Position numbers and translations under genes: made by a program. A stretch of DNA of 64,000 nucleotides from positions 4,600,001 through 4,664,000 of the forward strand of contig OX327694.1 of the NCBI GenBank assembly GCA_946807835.1, in the 5' to 3' direction. The notes beneath the pieces are model-generated. The model saw only the letters and a list, made by a program, of their open reading frames with translations. It was not told where the DNA came from and searched no databases. The stretch is from Ailanthus altissimus (taxonomy: Eukaryota > Streptophyta > Magnoliopsida > Sapindales > Simaroubaceae). Within the stretch, counting starts at the first letter, position 1, and each line of letters begins with the position of its first letter. Of this stretch, positions 22,620-35,705 are shown piece by piece.

Positions 22620-23514
22620 TTCGAAAACTTTAAATGAGACAAAATTGTGGCATATGAGATTGAGTCATATAGGCATCAGACACATGTCTCGTCTAGTTGG
22701 GATGGTTGGATACTTGATCTGACCTTACAATCTTATCCAGTTTGTAAATATTATATTCAATGGAAAATGACCAAATCTCCTTTCACTAGTGTTGGACACC
22801 GTGCCACTAATATGTGTTTCTTATGAAACATAAGTTGAAAACCTTTGAAAAGATTAAGAATTTTGACTTGAAGTAGAAAAACAAACTGGTACGTATGTTA
22901 AATGTTTTGATCAGACCGAGGCAGAGAGTACATGAGTAGTGAATTCGTAAACTATTTAAAAGAGAATAAAATTCTAGCTCAATATAGTCCTCCAGCTACT
23001 CCATAACACAATGATGTTTCAGAAAAGAAAAATTGGACTCTATTAGATATGGTTTAATCTATAATGAACTTCACCGATCTTTCGGAATATCAGTGGGACT
23101 ATGCTTTAGAAACTGCTGCTCATATTTTGAATAGAGTTCTATCTAAAACTGTTCCCTCCATTCCCTATCGGATATGAAATGGAAGGAATCTGAGTCTTAA
23201 ATATATTAAGATTTAGAGCTATCCTGCTTATGTAAAAGTTATACAATAAGATAAATTTGTACCCAAATGGCACAAGGATCGGTTCATGGTTATCCTAAGA
23301 ATTCTATGAGATACTTATTCTATGATCCAGATGAGCAAAATGTGTTCGTCTCTCATTATGCTACCTTCCTAGAGAAAGAGTTTCTCACAAATCATAGGAA
23401 TTATAGAAAGATTGAATTTAATGAAGTCAATCATAATGAAAATGAACCAACGATGGAACAACAAGCTTAAACAAGCAGAATACCTTTTACATACCCTTCA
23501 AGTAGGTCACAAAT
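22620..23514 (+). pseudogene. copia integrase remnant
   Basis: LWHMRLSHIGIRHMSRL (about 22645-22695) is the GAG-pre-integrase motif. Further on, SEFVNYLKENKILAQYSPP-like sequence (22935-23000) and YALETAAHILNRVLSKTVPS (23098-23160) are integrase-core and connection regions, all with stops and frame changes. The open piece at 23267-23470 (HGYPKNSMRYLFYDPDEQNVFVS) is the integrase C-terminal linker. It ends where the solo LTR is inserted. Confidence 0.82.
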
Positions 23515-26306
23515 TGTAGTAACCAGTATCCATGACTGGTAAGAATAAGTATTTATATATGTATAAATATACGTATTTTATTTGTATGTTGGTGATACTT
23601 GATTTATATATTGTTATTAGTAGTGTTTGTATAGGTTAAGGTCATACTATTAGCATTGGGTTTAATTGCAAGACTTTAGATTTATTTTAGGGACCAAATT
23701 GTAATACTTTGAAAGTTTTGGGGGTAAATTTATAAATATCAAAAATTAGCCACTTAGTATAAAAATACACTTTTAAAACCCTAATTCTCTCATTTTGGTC
23801 GAGCTACCTCTTTTAGAGAGAGAGAAGAGAGAAATAGAGAGGAGAGAAAGAGGAGAAGAAGAAGAAATTGAAATTTTGAATTTCAAGAGGTATATCATAC
23901 CTATTTCTCAATTTATTGATATTAATTAAGTTAATTCCTTTAAGTTTTGATTTCTGGAAATATGTATAATTGAGGATTTGTTGTGTATTTCGTAAGATCT
24001 TATGAGAATTGATGATGATCTATAAGATAGCTTGATAAATCATGATGAATTGTGGAATTTCTGCTGGATAGCCTCTTGATCTAGGAATTTATAAATTAGA
24101 CATGTTTAGGATCATCTAAAACTTTGAATCGATTGAAAATTCTAGAAATTGAAGTTTTAGTGAATTTACCAAAATGACCCTGAAATTCTGAAAATTTCCT
24201 GTGTAAACAGTATGTTACAGTGGAAAATAATTTTTGACCTATTGAATGATCTTCAAAAATTACGAATTTATGGAATATGATAATTTTATATGTCTAATGT
24301 GATATACTCGGAATTGAGAATTTAGATCAATGTGGTTGAAGTGTTATGATTTTCTAGAATGTATCAGCTCATTGCAGTATTTAATTAATAGATTTTTAAA
24401 GCTATGGAATAAAATAGTTTTAAAATACTTTTGGCAGTGATTTGGAAGTGAAATATTTATCATGGACTGAGATATGTGTTAAGAGTAATTATGTGGTATT
24501 TTTATAATTTTTGAGTTAGTATATGATTTTATAAAATTGGAAGATTGAATACTGTTCAGTAAGTATCTTGATCCTGTCAGGTTTGTAGTTTGGATTCGAT
24601 GGTGTGTATGGAATGGATTGTGTAGGAAATTTGATATAATATTCATATATAAGAAGGATATATGAGTCAAGAATGGTATATTATGATTTTGGAGTAATTG
24701 AATATCATTTGATGTATTAGAAATTTTTGTTAAGTGTAAGTGGTCAGAATGACAGGTTTTGAGAAACTAAATATTTAGACCAATTTGATGTGATAAATGC
24801 ATTGTCTATAATTTTGTAAGCTATTTAAAGTATTTTGTGTGAATTGTGAGGCTTATGAAAGGATTAATCTCCATTGATAGGTTAAGGAGATTTAAGCCTT
24901 GTAGCTGAAAGTGTTAAGAGGTAAGTATACTAGACTTTTTACTAGAATCACAATAAATATAGTAAGTGTTATGAATGATTTTGTAAATGTGATTAGGAAT
25001 ATGTTTATGTTATGTCAAAGTATATTTTGATATGAAATGTGAAGATATGTATTTATGAATGTGAGCATGGACATACATGACATACATGTGTTTTTGAAAG
25101 TGAGCTTTCAAAATAAGATATGTTTAACAAAGAAAGCTTTTGAAGTGTAATATGTCCATGAGAAATATTTTGTGTTTTGAGGGTACTTGAACTCACTGTT
25201 AACTTAGTAGGCATTTTATGTGATTTGTGGAGCCTTTATGTGTGGCCTTTCCTTCGGGATTGGTATATGTTATGTGTTCCGTATGTAGGGAGGATCCTAT
25301 TGGTACCTAAAGGAAGAGTGAGTCATCACATTCGTGTGGTGGCGTATTGGTGCATGTGAGAGGACTCACCGATGATCAGGGTGAGGGTTTGGCTTTTACC
25401 TTCGGCATGAGCATTATATATGTGTAATTTAAAGGCCTCACTTGTACTATTTCTCTCATACGGTATGTCACCTACGAGTGACATTTGGCTCATTATGTGA
25501 TATGTGATATGTAAGTCCTACTAAGTAGTAGTTGAGTGATGGTATTCCTATTATGTGTTTTGAAAGAATGTGTAAACGCTTACATGATATGTGATTTGAT
25601 AAGATTATGATTTTGATTGATCACAGCATATCATACATATGCATTGTGTACATCTATGTATTTGTATTTGATATATGAAAAACTAGTATGCTTACTGAGT
25701 TTTATACTCATTATAGTTTATGGTGATTTCAGGTAAATAAGGTGCATGTGTGTTTAGCGGATTTGGCAAGGCTTCTGCTGTTTCTTGGGTTCCCTAAGTT
25801 GCTAGGTTACCGAGTGTTTCATTTAGGGACACGTGGGATATGATATTTGATTTGTCCCTATTGAATAAATACTTATGTATTATTTCATTGTGTGTGGATT
25901 AGATTTGGTTTGAGTTTTATAAAGTGTGGTTATTGGATGATTTTAAGTAAGAATTTGCAATGGATATATTCTGGCTCCCGGTAACAAAGTTGCTACTGGT
26001 GACGTAGTAGAGTGTTAATCTCTGAGAAAACTCTGCGTATCTCTGGTTTAATAATTGTCCCAGTCATAATTCAATTGCTATAATTCTGAAAGAAATTGAA
26101 ATGAATGTTTAAATATTGTCAAGAGAAGTTTATATTTATATGTTAGGTTATGGTTGATTTTAGTGTTGAACTTACTAGCAACTTGCTAAGGATTCCTGTG
26201 TTGAATGAAAGTTGAAAATTTTGTGTAATATTATTTATGAGTGCACATGCAGTGAATGAATGTAAGTGATGTCGTGTGTCGGATCTTTTGGGTCTGGGGC
26301 GTGACA
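23515..26306 (+). mobile_element. Solo LTR (2.8 kb, gypsy/Tekay-like) nested in the copia element
   Basis: A 2,792-bp block starts TGTAGTAACC and ends GGGGCGTGACA. It is flanked by the exact 5-bp direct repeat CAAAT (23510-23514 and 26307-26311), and copia pol resumes on both sides. Inside, a TATA-like TATAAAAATACAC and AAAACCCTAATTCTCTC leader are followed by a GA-rich tract (23815-23870), as in LTR promoters. There is no gag, pol or second copy, so a solo LTR left by recombination is the simplest reading. Family assignment to Tekay/Del-type gypsy is from general resemblance only. Confidence 0.82.
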
Positions 26307-26311
26307 CAAAT

Positions 26312-27527
26312 GATATTAAGGCTACTTGAAAGGTATGGTATGGTATGATATGATACTTGAAGGTGTCCATGAGGTTTTCTTACTTCAAAAAAATGATCAT
26401 TTAACCTATAGACATGCAATATTAGATATTGATTCAGGAAAATAGTAAGATGCCATGAAATTCGAAATTGACTTAATGCATTACAATCAAGTTTGGGACT
26501 TGGTTGAACTTCTCGAAGGAATAGTTTCTATTAGTTGTAAATGGGTTTACAAGTGAAAGTGTAGGCCTGATAGAAAGGTAGAGACCTTTAAAGCTCGACT
26601 GATAGCAAAAGATTATACTCAACGATTTGAGATCGATTATGAGAAAACCTTCGCACCAGTAGTCATGCTCAAGTCAATTTAAAATTTATTAGTAATTACA
26701 ATATATTATAACTTTGAGATTTAGCAGATGGATGTTAAACTAGCATTCCTAAATGAATATCTTGAAGAATGGATATATATAGAAGGTTTTGTAGTTAGCT
26801 TAACTTCTGATCTAGTATGCAAATTGAAGAAGTCAATTTATGAACTTAAATAGCCTTGATGTATTCCATAATGTGTACAAACCTTGATATCAATATGACT
26901 GTGAGTATTACAAACCGGTATCAATCTAATCCAGGTGACAGCCATTAGATGGCAGTCAAACATGTCTTGAAGTACCTTAAGGGTACAAGGGACAAGTTTC
27001 TCATATATGGAGACAGTGACTTATAAATAAGCAAATACATAGACTCAAACTTTTAGTTTGATCCGGATGATAAAAAGTCTACATCTGGATATGTGTTTAT
27101 TCTCAATGGTGCTACTATAAGTTAAAAAAGCGTCAAACAGGGATTCACAGTTGATTCTACCATAGAGGCATAATATATAGTCGCCTCAGAAGCAGCAAAA
27201 AAAGTAGTATGAATATGTAAATTTGTCGCTAAGCTCAAAATAGTCTGAAGTTTAATAGATCCTATCTTATTATTTTGCAACAATAACAAAGTCATTACAT
27301 AAGCCAAAGAGCCAAGAACACACCAAAGATCTAAACATATGAAAAGAAAATACTACATTGTTAAAAAAATCTTGGCTATAGGAGATGTTGTATTTCACAG
27401 AGTAGACTCTATTAATAATGTAGCGAGCCCACTAACTAAAGCCTTAACTCTTAAAGTATTTAAAAAATACGTAGAATCATTAGGTACTAGATACCTTACG
27501 AATGGCACTAAAGCAAGTGAGAGTTAT
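26312..27527 (+). pseudogene. copia RT and RNase H remnant with internal deletion
   Basis: After the solo LTR the frame gives CKWVYK and ARLIAKDYTQRFEIDYEKTFAPV (about 26540-26670), then QMDVKLAFLNEYLEEWIYIEG and KLKKSIYELK near 26840. It then jumps directly to RNase H-proximal sequence (AVKHVLKYLKGTRDKFLIYGDSD, 26945-27020; DDKKSTSGYVFILNGAT, 27065-27120). The catalytic YVDD portion of RT is missing, so a deletion of several hundred bases has occurred around 26860-26880. Many stops. Confidence 0.85.
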
Positions 27528-29611
27528 TGTGCCTTAACTCCTAAAGTATTTGTGCTTATGTGCCATCCTATTTTATATAAGTATTTTATTTATGCAATTT
27601 ATATTTTATTCAATCGTTAATTATATTTTAAAATATGGTAAAATTGTTGTAACATCTCAAGCACAGTACGATCTGAAAGAGTTCAGATCTGGTTCGAAGG
27701 AGTTTGGACCAATGCTAAGAGTTAACTACACTGAGAGTTATAATTGCTAAGAGTTAGCACTGCTAAAGAGTTAGCAGGTTATAAGAGTCAGTGAGATCTA
27801 AAGAGTTAGAGTCTTGTTTGAAATGAGACAAAGACTCAATAGTATACTAACATTAATATAATTGTAAATAGTTGCAAACAGTACTAAGAAATATCATTGT
27901 ACAAGTATATTTTTCAAATATTATATTCATAATCTATTTTCACTTATACAGGTCTATCAGTTGAAACCTTATTTATTATAGATTAATATATGTCTATATC
28001 TGGATAGTCTAAAATAGTTCATCTTAGCATACTATAAGCTTAGTGAAAGCTTATATAAACATGCGAGTATTCAGTTATGACTTAATATTGAGCAGACTCA
28101 ATTAAGATCTCCAATAGACATCCCATAAAGTTGTTAATGGATGATCATTTCGAGTTAAGTAGTATCTGTAGTCCCTAGACTTGAGCACCACGGTAGACTT
28201 GTGAGTGATCCACTATACTTAGGTTCCACACATATCAAAGACCTTTCATAATTTAACCTCTACATATTGTAGGTATGGTCTGATGCTTATGGAGCCTATT
28301 GTGTGTACATTTAGGGTCTGTCAGCTCATATGGATAAGTAGTATATCCAGATGCTCTAAGATTATATTTTAAAAATCTTATGGCTATAAGTAATACACAT
28401 GAAAAAATTGTTTCCTGTGTAAGAAATAATATCGTAAAAATATTTGTAGATATTGTTTATTAGAATACGAATCTGGAGATAAGTAACGGAGGGATTATAC
28501 GAATATGTATTTACCTCAACTTATATGATTCAACACGTTGTTTTATTATTTTCATAACGTATGTGTGGGGCAATGTTTATAAAATTACGAAAAAATTCTG
28601 TAAGACAAAACATGTGTGAACTTAGGGAGTCTTACTATATGAAGTGTATTCATTGTACACTAGGGTAGCACACCAAATTGAATAGTTCAATTTGAAAAGT
28701 TCTAAAAATAAGAATTATTTTAATGTCTCTCAGAGAGATCATAGAATTTGAGTATTAAACTCACGATCTCGATAAATGAGACTTGTTACTTTAACATTTT
28801 TAATGAATATCACATATTATGCTATTAATTTATTCAGATATAACATGTGACATATTTTTTAATTGGCCTATCTATTTATTTAGTAATAGTAATTATTTTT
28901 GCCAAACAAATGAAATTCATTTATGTTGGCATTTAAAATTCATATTCAGCAAAAGTTATTTCATTAAACAAAAGTGGCTAACGGCACGATTTCGTCGTGC
29001 TTATAATATAATAAGTATGAGATGGTATATTTGTATAAGTTATAAGGCCACTTAATTGTTTTTATTTGACCATTTTTTTGACAAATAAAAAAATGACTTC
29101 TCATGCTTATAATTAAGCATGTGTTGGTATTAATATAATTGCATTGGACATTTATTATTCTTCTAATAAGCTAGCTCGTGTTTAATGCTTATTCATTATT
29201 TTTAAGAAATATAACAACTCAAAAATTTTGCATTGTCATGTTTAGCCACCCATTTACATTTTATTAGTAAAAAAAAGTGGTAATAATGGCTATAAAAAGC
29301 TATTCTCTCTTCATTTGTAAATGAAGAAGAAAAGTGTAAACAAATTAAAATAGTTAAATTTCGAGAGATTAAGAAGTAAGAGTTGTTTTAAATCAAATAT
29401 TTCAGTGAAAATAAGAAGTTATTATTTTAACTCGAAGGATCTCATCGAGTCCTAAACTAGAATTATACAAAGTACACTACGATAGTGAGTTCTTTAATAT
29501 TTTATTAGTATAATGAAATATTTATTTATATTTTATTTTTCGCTGCATATTTATACATGTGATGTGTAAATAAAAAAAGTACATGTTTACTCTATGTATA
29601 ACACACTTACA
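27528..29611 (+). repeat. 3' LTR of the 11.4-kb copia element
   Basis: About 2,084 bp, ending CACACTTACA and followed by AACAA. Its first ~22 bp differ from the 5' LTR. Instead of TGTTGGGATTTG it reads TGTGCCTTAACTCC and so on, a near-copy of 27441-27461 located 90 bp upstream. From TTTGTGCTTATGTG onward it aligns with the 5' LTR. Confidence 0.85.
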
Positions 29612-29616
29612 AACAA

Positions 29617-31227
29617 AACTAATAATAAATTATTAATTACCTATACTTGTAAAACAAATAAAAAGACTGAAAAATGCTAGCAATTGTGTCCATTCTTTTT
29701 ACTTCCACGAAAGAGGTCAACAATTTTAACGAGTCTCTTTACACAAAATAAAACAATGACCCGTGAGACTCACATAATGACATATCTATCTTGTTATACA
29801 ATATATTTATTTTTAATTATTATTAATTTTTTAAGTCTAAAGATGCCTAAACTCGTGATTTTTCAAAAGGAATTTATAAACCACGTGGTTTCGAAAGAGA
29901 CAAAAGATCATTATCATAAGATAAAATTTTGTTTCTTGTAATAGTTAATAGGTACTAACTTATAGAAAGTATTGTTATATCCATATATATATATTAACAG
30001 ACCTTATGGCTTTAAAATGACAAAATATACTCATGTTATGAGACAAATTTCGTCTCTTTTAATAATCGATATAGACTAAATTATAAAAAGTACTGTTATA
30101 CCAATGTATTAAGATTGTTATGTCCATTTCACTCTTAATGAATAAAAAAATAAAGGGATAAAAGCACACACACTCAACAAGACTCGAAGCTAAGGCCTTT
30201 TATTAAAAGTCAAATGCCTTAATTATTAAACTATAAATACTTAATTGATTATGAGTTTATTTACTGTTTATATATTCAATATAACAACTTGAACAATCAC
30301 CTGCAATCAAGTTTTCATAGTCATTCACTACCATCATCTATTAGATCGTTGGATTGCGATAATAATGGTAATGCTCCTTTACTTGTCGCCTTTTATGTGA
30401 GGGAGATATGGTGGTCTTACATTTTTTTTTTTATTTTGGGCCTCCTTCAATGTTCTGTTGACGAAAACAATTAAATCATCACATATATCTCAAAATTTAG
30501 AATCTCATGATGTAAATTTTGAATTCATTTGCCTATAGTCACTAGCAACGGTCACCATGAACTAATGTGCACCTAATTTTTTTTTATAGTTTTTTAAATT
30601 TAATTTAATTAATTTTTTAATAGATTGTAATTTGCTTAGGCTACTATATTTAATATATAACAAATAAATAATTTAATATCAACAAACTGTTTGTAACTTA
30701 ATAATTAAAGTATTTGATTTTTATTCTAAAGTGTTATTTTTAAGTCCTATTAGATGTGTGTACTTTCTACAATTTAGTCCAATACTTTCTACGGTTTATT
30801 TATTTGTAGATGAAAGTACGATTTTACTTTTAAATTTGAAATGAGATGAAATAAGGGCATGATAATATTTTTATAGTGTGTGTTTTTATTATGACACAAT
30901 AATATTTTTCACAATTTAATCTATTAAGTGAAAATACGAGTTTATTCTTTTAAATATTAAAAGAGATGAAATATAGATATAATAATATTTTTTATAATTT
31001 AGTCTATTTATAAGTGAAAATAAGAATTTACCTTTTCAAATATATATTTTTAAAATAGAAAACAAAAATTTAAACTTAAAATCTTTAAAATGCACCGTAA
31101 ACTCTTTATTTCGAATTGTTTAAACGAGTGCAATTACCTTTTATAAAATATTAAAAGAGATAAAATTTATCTTCCTAATGAAATAAAAAAAAAAAACTTT
31201 TTTGACTGTTAAAACTCGGGTTCCTGT
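29617..31227. other. AT-rich intergenic DNA upstream of the TraB gene
   Basis: AT-rich, no gene recognised. At 30176-30250 a stretch with GACTCGAAGCTAAGGCCTTT looks like retroelement debris. The last 150 bp before the TraB gene show no clear TATA box. Confidence 0.5.
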
Positions 31228-31353
31228 TTGAAAAAACACGGATGCGTTTCAAGTGTCCTTCCACGCTTTTTTTTTTTTAAGGAACGTTCCCAGATACGAT
31301 TTAACATACATTTCGCTATTTTACTCAAACAGAAGGCGCACACCGCAAATTAT

Positions 31354-34300
31354 ATGAATCACTTGACTCGCCTTGTCACCCCAATCAACTCGCCCCACGC
31401 GCGCCGATTTCTCACCAACCTCACCTACGTCAAATTCCAAGTCCCTCTCCGCCGTGCCCACACTAACCTTACGTTATCTCTCAACCGACAATCCTTCCCC
31501 TCGCGTGTTCTAACCACCCAAATTGCCTCGTTTGCCACAGCCAACGACCCCAAATTCCCCAAGATGGATCCGAATCCGCCGGAATCGGGTGAAGAATTTA
31601 TTCACGTCGATCCGTTGAGTGAGAGCGCCGTCAGTTTGAGCGATGAGGTGAGAGATGAAAACGACAACGATGCCGTTCCGGAAGAAGAGACGAAGAAGGT
31701 TCTGCCTGATGAGCTGGCGAGGAGCGTTGTGTTTCTCACCTGCGAGTCATCGGCCGAGGGCGGCACCTGCGATGTATATCTCGTTGGTACTGCCCATGTT
31801 TCTCGGGTAATCGTCTGATATTGTTAAGTCCATAATTTGTTCGATTTTCTTAATTAATTTGTTTTAGTTATGTAATCTGTTATTGATTTGAACAATTTGA
31901 TTAATCAGTAGCAACGAAAGTGACAGTATTCACATTTTTTATTATTCAGTTTTTTTATTTTTGATGGGTGTGTGTTTGCAGGAATCCTGCAGAGAAGTGG
32001 AAGCAATAATTGATTTCTTGAAACCACAGGTGCTTTTTCTTTTGAAATTCACTAACTCTTGATTGATGGATGGGTCATTTTTTAGCAGGTTAGCTGCCTG
32101 CATTTAGAAATTTTTGTCCTACATCAGTCATTTGGAAACTTACTATGAAGTTGATTTGACATTTTTAAATTTGATTCCATTTAACTACAGGCCGTGTTCT
32201 TAGAGTTATGCTCCAGTCGAGTTGCTGTGCTTACTCCTCAGAATTTGAAGGTATGATCAATTGCATTCTTCTCACCTTTTTTTTTTGTTTAAATTTTTTA
32301 TTTATATGGTTTTTCTTCAGTTTTCCATCTGCTTGTCGAACTTATATGCAGTTTAACAGGTACCCACAATGGCAGAAATGATAGAGATGATGAAGAAAAA
32401 GCATAACATGTTTGGAATAATTTACAGTTGGTTTCTTGCCAAGGTACATTTCTTCCTTTTTAAAGTTTATCCATGTGTGTTGTTGGCTTCCCACTTCAGT
32501 TAGGTAATTTTATACAATGTAAGCTATTCCTTGAGTTCCTGATAGGTAGCTAGTAAGCTAGAGGTTTTTCCCGGTTCTGAGTTTCGTGTGGCATTTGAAG
32601 AAGCTATGAAGTATGGTGGCAAGGTGATACTTGGAGATCGTCCAGTTCAGGTAAGATACTTGGCTGATTGCTGGATAAAATTATTTTTGATTCTTTGTTT
32701 TCTTCTTTTTAATTCATAGGCAATCTATCACCCAATCTATGTGCTATTCCAATTATGAGATGAAGACACACCTACCATCCTTTCGTTAGGGTAGATTATG
32801 TGGCTTTCTTAACTTGTACACCACTTTGTATTTTGGTCAGCCAATTAAGTAGGAGTCCCTGTTATTAGAGAAAATAAGTAGGACCAGCTCCATAAAGTTG
32901 AAGGATGTTTAGACTTATCAGATGGCATTTTGTGGAGAATCTTTTGCTTGTAGTTTGTATAGCATTTTTGTTCCCTTTTTAAAAGATTGAAACACTCTGT
33001 TAAGATTGTTTAAGGCATCAAGGAAAAATCTCGAATTACTGAAGTTAGTGTTAAATTATTACTGCAGTTGCTAAATTGTTAAAGAATTAGAAATAAAGGG
33101 GAAGATTTATAACTACTACATGGGCACTGCTAGTCTCTAGGAATCATACTTTCTAGGATTTGTAGAAAACTTATAACCAACTGTTAAGCTTTAAAATTAT
33201 GCTTCTAACCTTGAAAATTTCCATGGTGCTTGTATGGGGTTATTTGAGGACTTAATCCTTAAGAATGTATCTTTACCCATAAATGTAATATTCTGGCTAC
33301 ATATACTAAAAGAACTGATAAACCATTAAAACACTAGTGTTGGCAATGTAATGATGTCTCACTTTAGTTCTGTGAACAAATTCCTCTCTAGATTGTTCTA
33401 AGAAAGCTATTGTAGTAGTACTGTGAACTGTGAGAGTAGTTGGGAACTCTCCTCTTATATGGGCGTAAGTCACAATGATCCCTTCAGGTCAAGATCTGAG
33501 GCTACTAACCCTGCCTGTTTTCATTTTTCATTCGAACTTCAACTGGTTAATTTTATCAAAGGTGGACTGATGTCTATTTTTGTTTGCTTTTGCTTGCTCT
33601 CAGGGCTGCTGTTAATTAAATCTTATACACTTGTATGTCAGTGCTTTATATATTTATTTTAATATGGTGAATTAAATTGGAATTAACTGTGACAGATTAC
33701 ACTACGAAGGACATGGGGAAAGATGCCCCTTTGGCATAAAATAAAATTACTCTATTCCTTCCTTTTTCAAGCATTCTTCTTGCCGAGTCCTGAGGATCTT
33801 AACAGAATGGTAAGCTTTCTTATCCTTATATTTTTTTCTTCATCAGCACTAAAAATGATTTTTGTTAAAATGTATCAAAAGATTGCACTTTGGAGGAAGA
33901 AAATGGAGGATAAAGATTCATTTAATGTTACAAAATTGTTTCTGATGCTAATTTGTATTGCTCTCTTCAGCTGAAGGAAATGGATGATGTTGATATGTTG
34001 ACTCTTGTGATTCAAGAGATGAGCAAAGAATTCCCTACTCTAATGGAAACTCTTGTGCATGAGCGAGATCAGTAAGTAATTTCTTGGTTATATAATTGTT
34101 AATTGATAATGTTATGCTTACAAAATTGGGATGCAAAGTTTGTATCCCAATTTATGGGGCACCTATCTGTCATGTGTAAGGTAGTTGTGACTTTGTTGTT
34201 CCACTAATAATGTGTAATAAAATAGCACTTATTAATAGGAGACATATCATTTGCCCCATCAATTGGAATATGAAATTTGTATCCCAATTTTTTAAGCATA

Positions 34301-35705
34301 GTTAAATTTGGTTTTATATAGTTACAAATGATGACTTTGGGTCATTAGATCTTCTCTAGCGATGCATAATTCATAATTTTGTTTCATCTTGTCCTCATTA
34401 TCTTTATGCTCTGATAAGGGAGATGTGAGATGGGAAGATACAGAAAAAAAAAAAGGGGGTGTGGTGGGGCGTGGGGGCGGTGCTGGCTGTTGTTTTCTCT
34501 TGGTTTATCTATGTAGTATATATGACTTCAAGTATGAAATGAATGAGGTAGGGTGGTTTGAGATGCTTTTTAAATTTTGTTAATCATAAAGGTTGCCCAG
34601 TAACCTTGTACGACCTATTTTGATATTTTTTAAGCTTTTTAAGCCCAATTTATGGCTGATCACTTGTTCTGGTTGCAATTAAAAGAATATAAATTATTAG
34701 AGATACAAAATAGTAAATCAGGAATGTCTGGGTGCCCCCCAATTCCTCTTCAAAATGGTAATGAACTGTCATTTTTTTTTCTTTAAAGGATATAAATGGA
34801 ATCAAGGTCTAGAAAAGCAAGAAAACCTCTTTGTGGGGGGAGAAAGGAAAGGGAACAGTAGTAGACTGTAGTCAATTTTGCTTCAAACTATGATAGGAGA
34901 ACATACAATGAGAAATGATATGGAGGGAGAAGTTTGCATAAGTTGCAATACAACTTGATTGCCTCTTCTATTTTTCCCTACTTGTCTTCTTTTCCACCAA
35001 AAGTTTTGATATTTTTTTACATTGGCTGCAAAGACAGGTCTCTGTTTGTTTGTCTTTAAATTAACTCCTCACAGCTCATGAACTAACTTGCATATATATT
35101 CAGGTACATGTCATCCACATTGCTAAGGGTGGCTACCGAGCATAGTTCAGTCGTTGCAGTTGTTGGAAAGGGACACCTACAAGGAATTAAAAAGCACTGG
35201 CAGCAACCTGTTTCGGTAGGTTAACAATATCTATCATAGGAAGTGTTTGGATGCATTGTTATGCAATTGCTCCTGCCTCTAAAATTAACAGGATTGGTAT
35301 ATGCATTATGGTTTAATTGCTCAACAATTGTTATTTTCCTGGCTCATGGTATGTTGTTTTATTGGAAATGTTAAATGTGTTTTGCTTAGCCATTATATGG
35401 TATTGAGATTTTTGAATACTCAGTCCACCATGAACTGTCTCTCACCTTTTATCCTAGTGTCTAGAGGCAACCCTATGCATGGAAGTACTGTATTTATTTC
35501 TTTTTGCTAATATTTTAATTTCTATCATACATGCTTGGATTTTGATGCTCTTCAATGCCATGTTCTTGTGTGACAGATAAACGATCTGATGACAATTCCT
35601 TCACCAAAGCCAGTATTTACAGCAGCAAAAGTTCTCACTTCTTTAGGTGTTGCAGTTGCCGGAGTGGCTATAATTTCAGGCATCTACCTGAAATGCAAAA
35701 AATAG
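31354..35705 (+). CDS. TraB/PrgY-like domain protein, C-terminally membrane-anchored
   Basis: Nine exons: (31228 or) 31354-31806, 31982-32029, 32191-32250, 32360-32443, 32546-32650, 33696-33809, 33971-34071, 35104-35215 and 35577-35705, all GT-AG with consistent phases. This gives 401 aa from the ATG at 31354. The TraB signature GTAHVSRESCREVEAII spans the first junction. The family core continues with LELCSSRVAVLTPQNLK and GEFRVA-type sequence, ending in VVGKGHLQGIKKHW. A hydrophobic segment of about 22 residues (SLGVAVAGVAIISGIYL) with a basic tail closes the protein, as in tail-anchored membrane proteins. It looks like the homologue of Arabidopsis At1g05270, whose family has been tied to ER-mitochondria contacts and mitophagy. 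The frame stays open upstream to an ATG at 31228. Residues 1-70 are basic and Ser/Thr-rich, and a further ATG at 31564 gives a 331-aa form. Confidence 0.93.

Larger units (their letters stand above)
18223..29611 (+). mobile_element. Old copia element with 2.1-kb LTRs and AACAA target duplication
   Basis: 5' LTR 18223-20308 and 3' LTR about 27528-29611 are colinear over their whole length. A 5-bp direct repeat AACAA flanks the element exactly (18218-18222 and 29612-29616). A tRNA-Met-type primer-binding site, TTGGTATCAGA, lies just inside the 5' LTR at 20312. Between them are decayed gag, protease, integrase, RT and RNase H in copia order. A 2.8-kb solo LTR interrupts pol. LTR divergence and many stops show an old insertion. 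The Gag resembles lineages such as Angela, tentatively. Confidence 0.92.

Noticed and set aside
31228..31353. Upstream in-frame ATG of the TraB gene
   Set aside because: The extra 42 residues (KKHGCVSSVLPRFFFFKERS...) lie over a poly-T tract and look like translated leader. The ATG at 31354 is preferred, though not proven.
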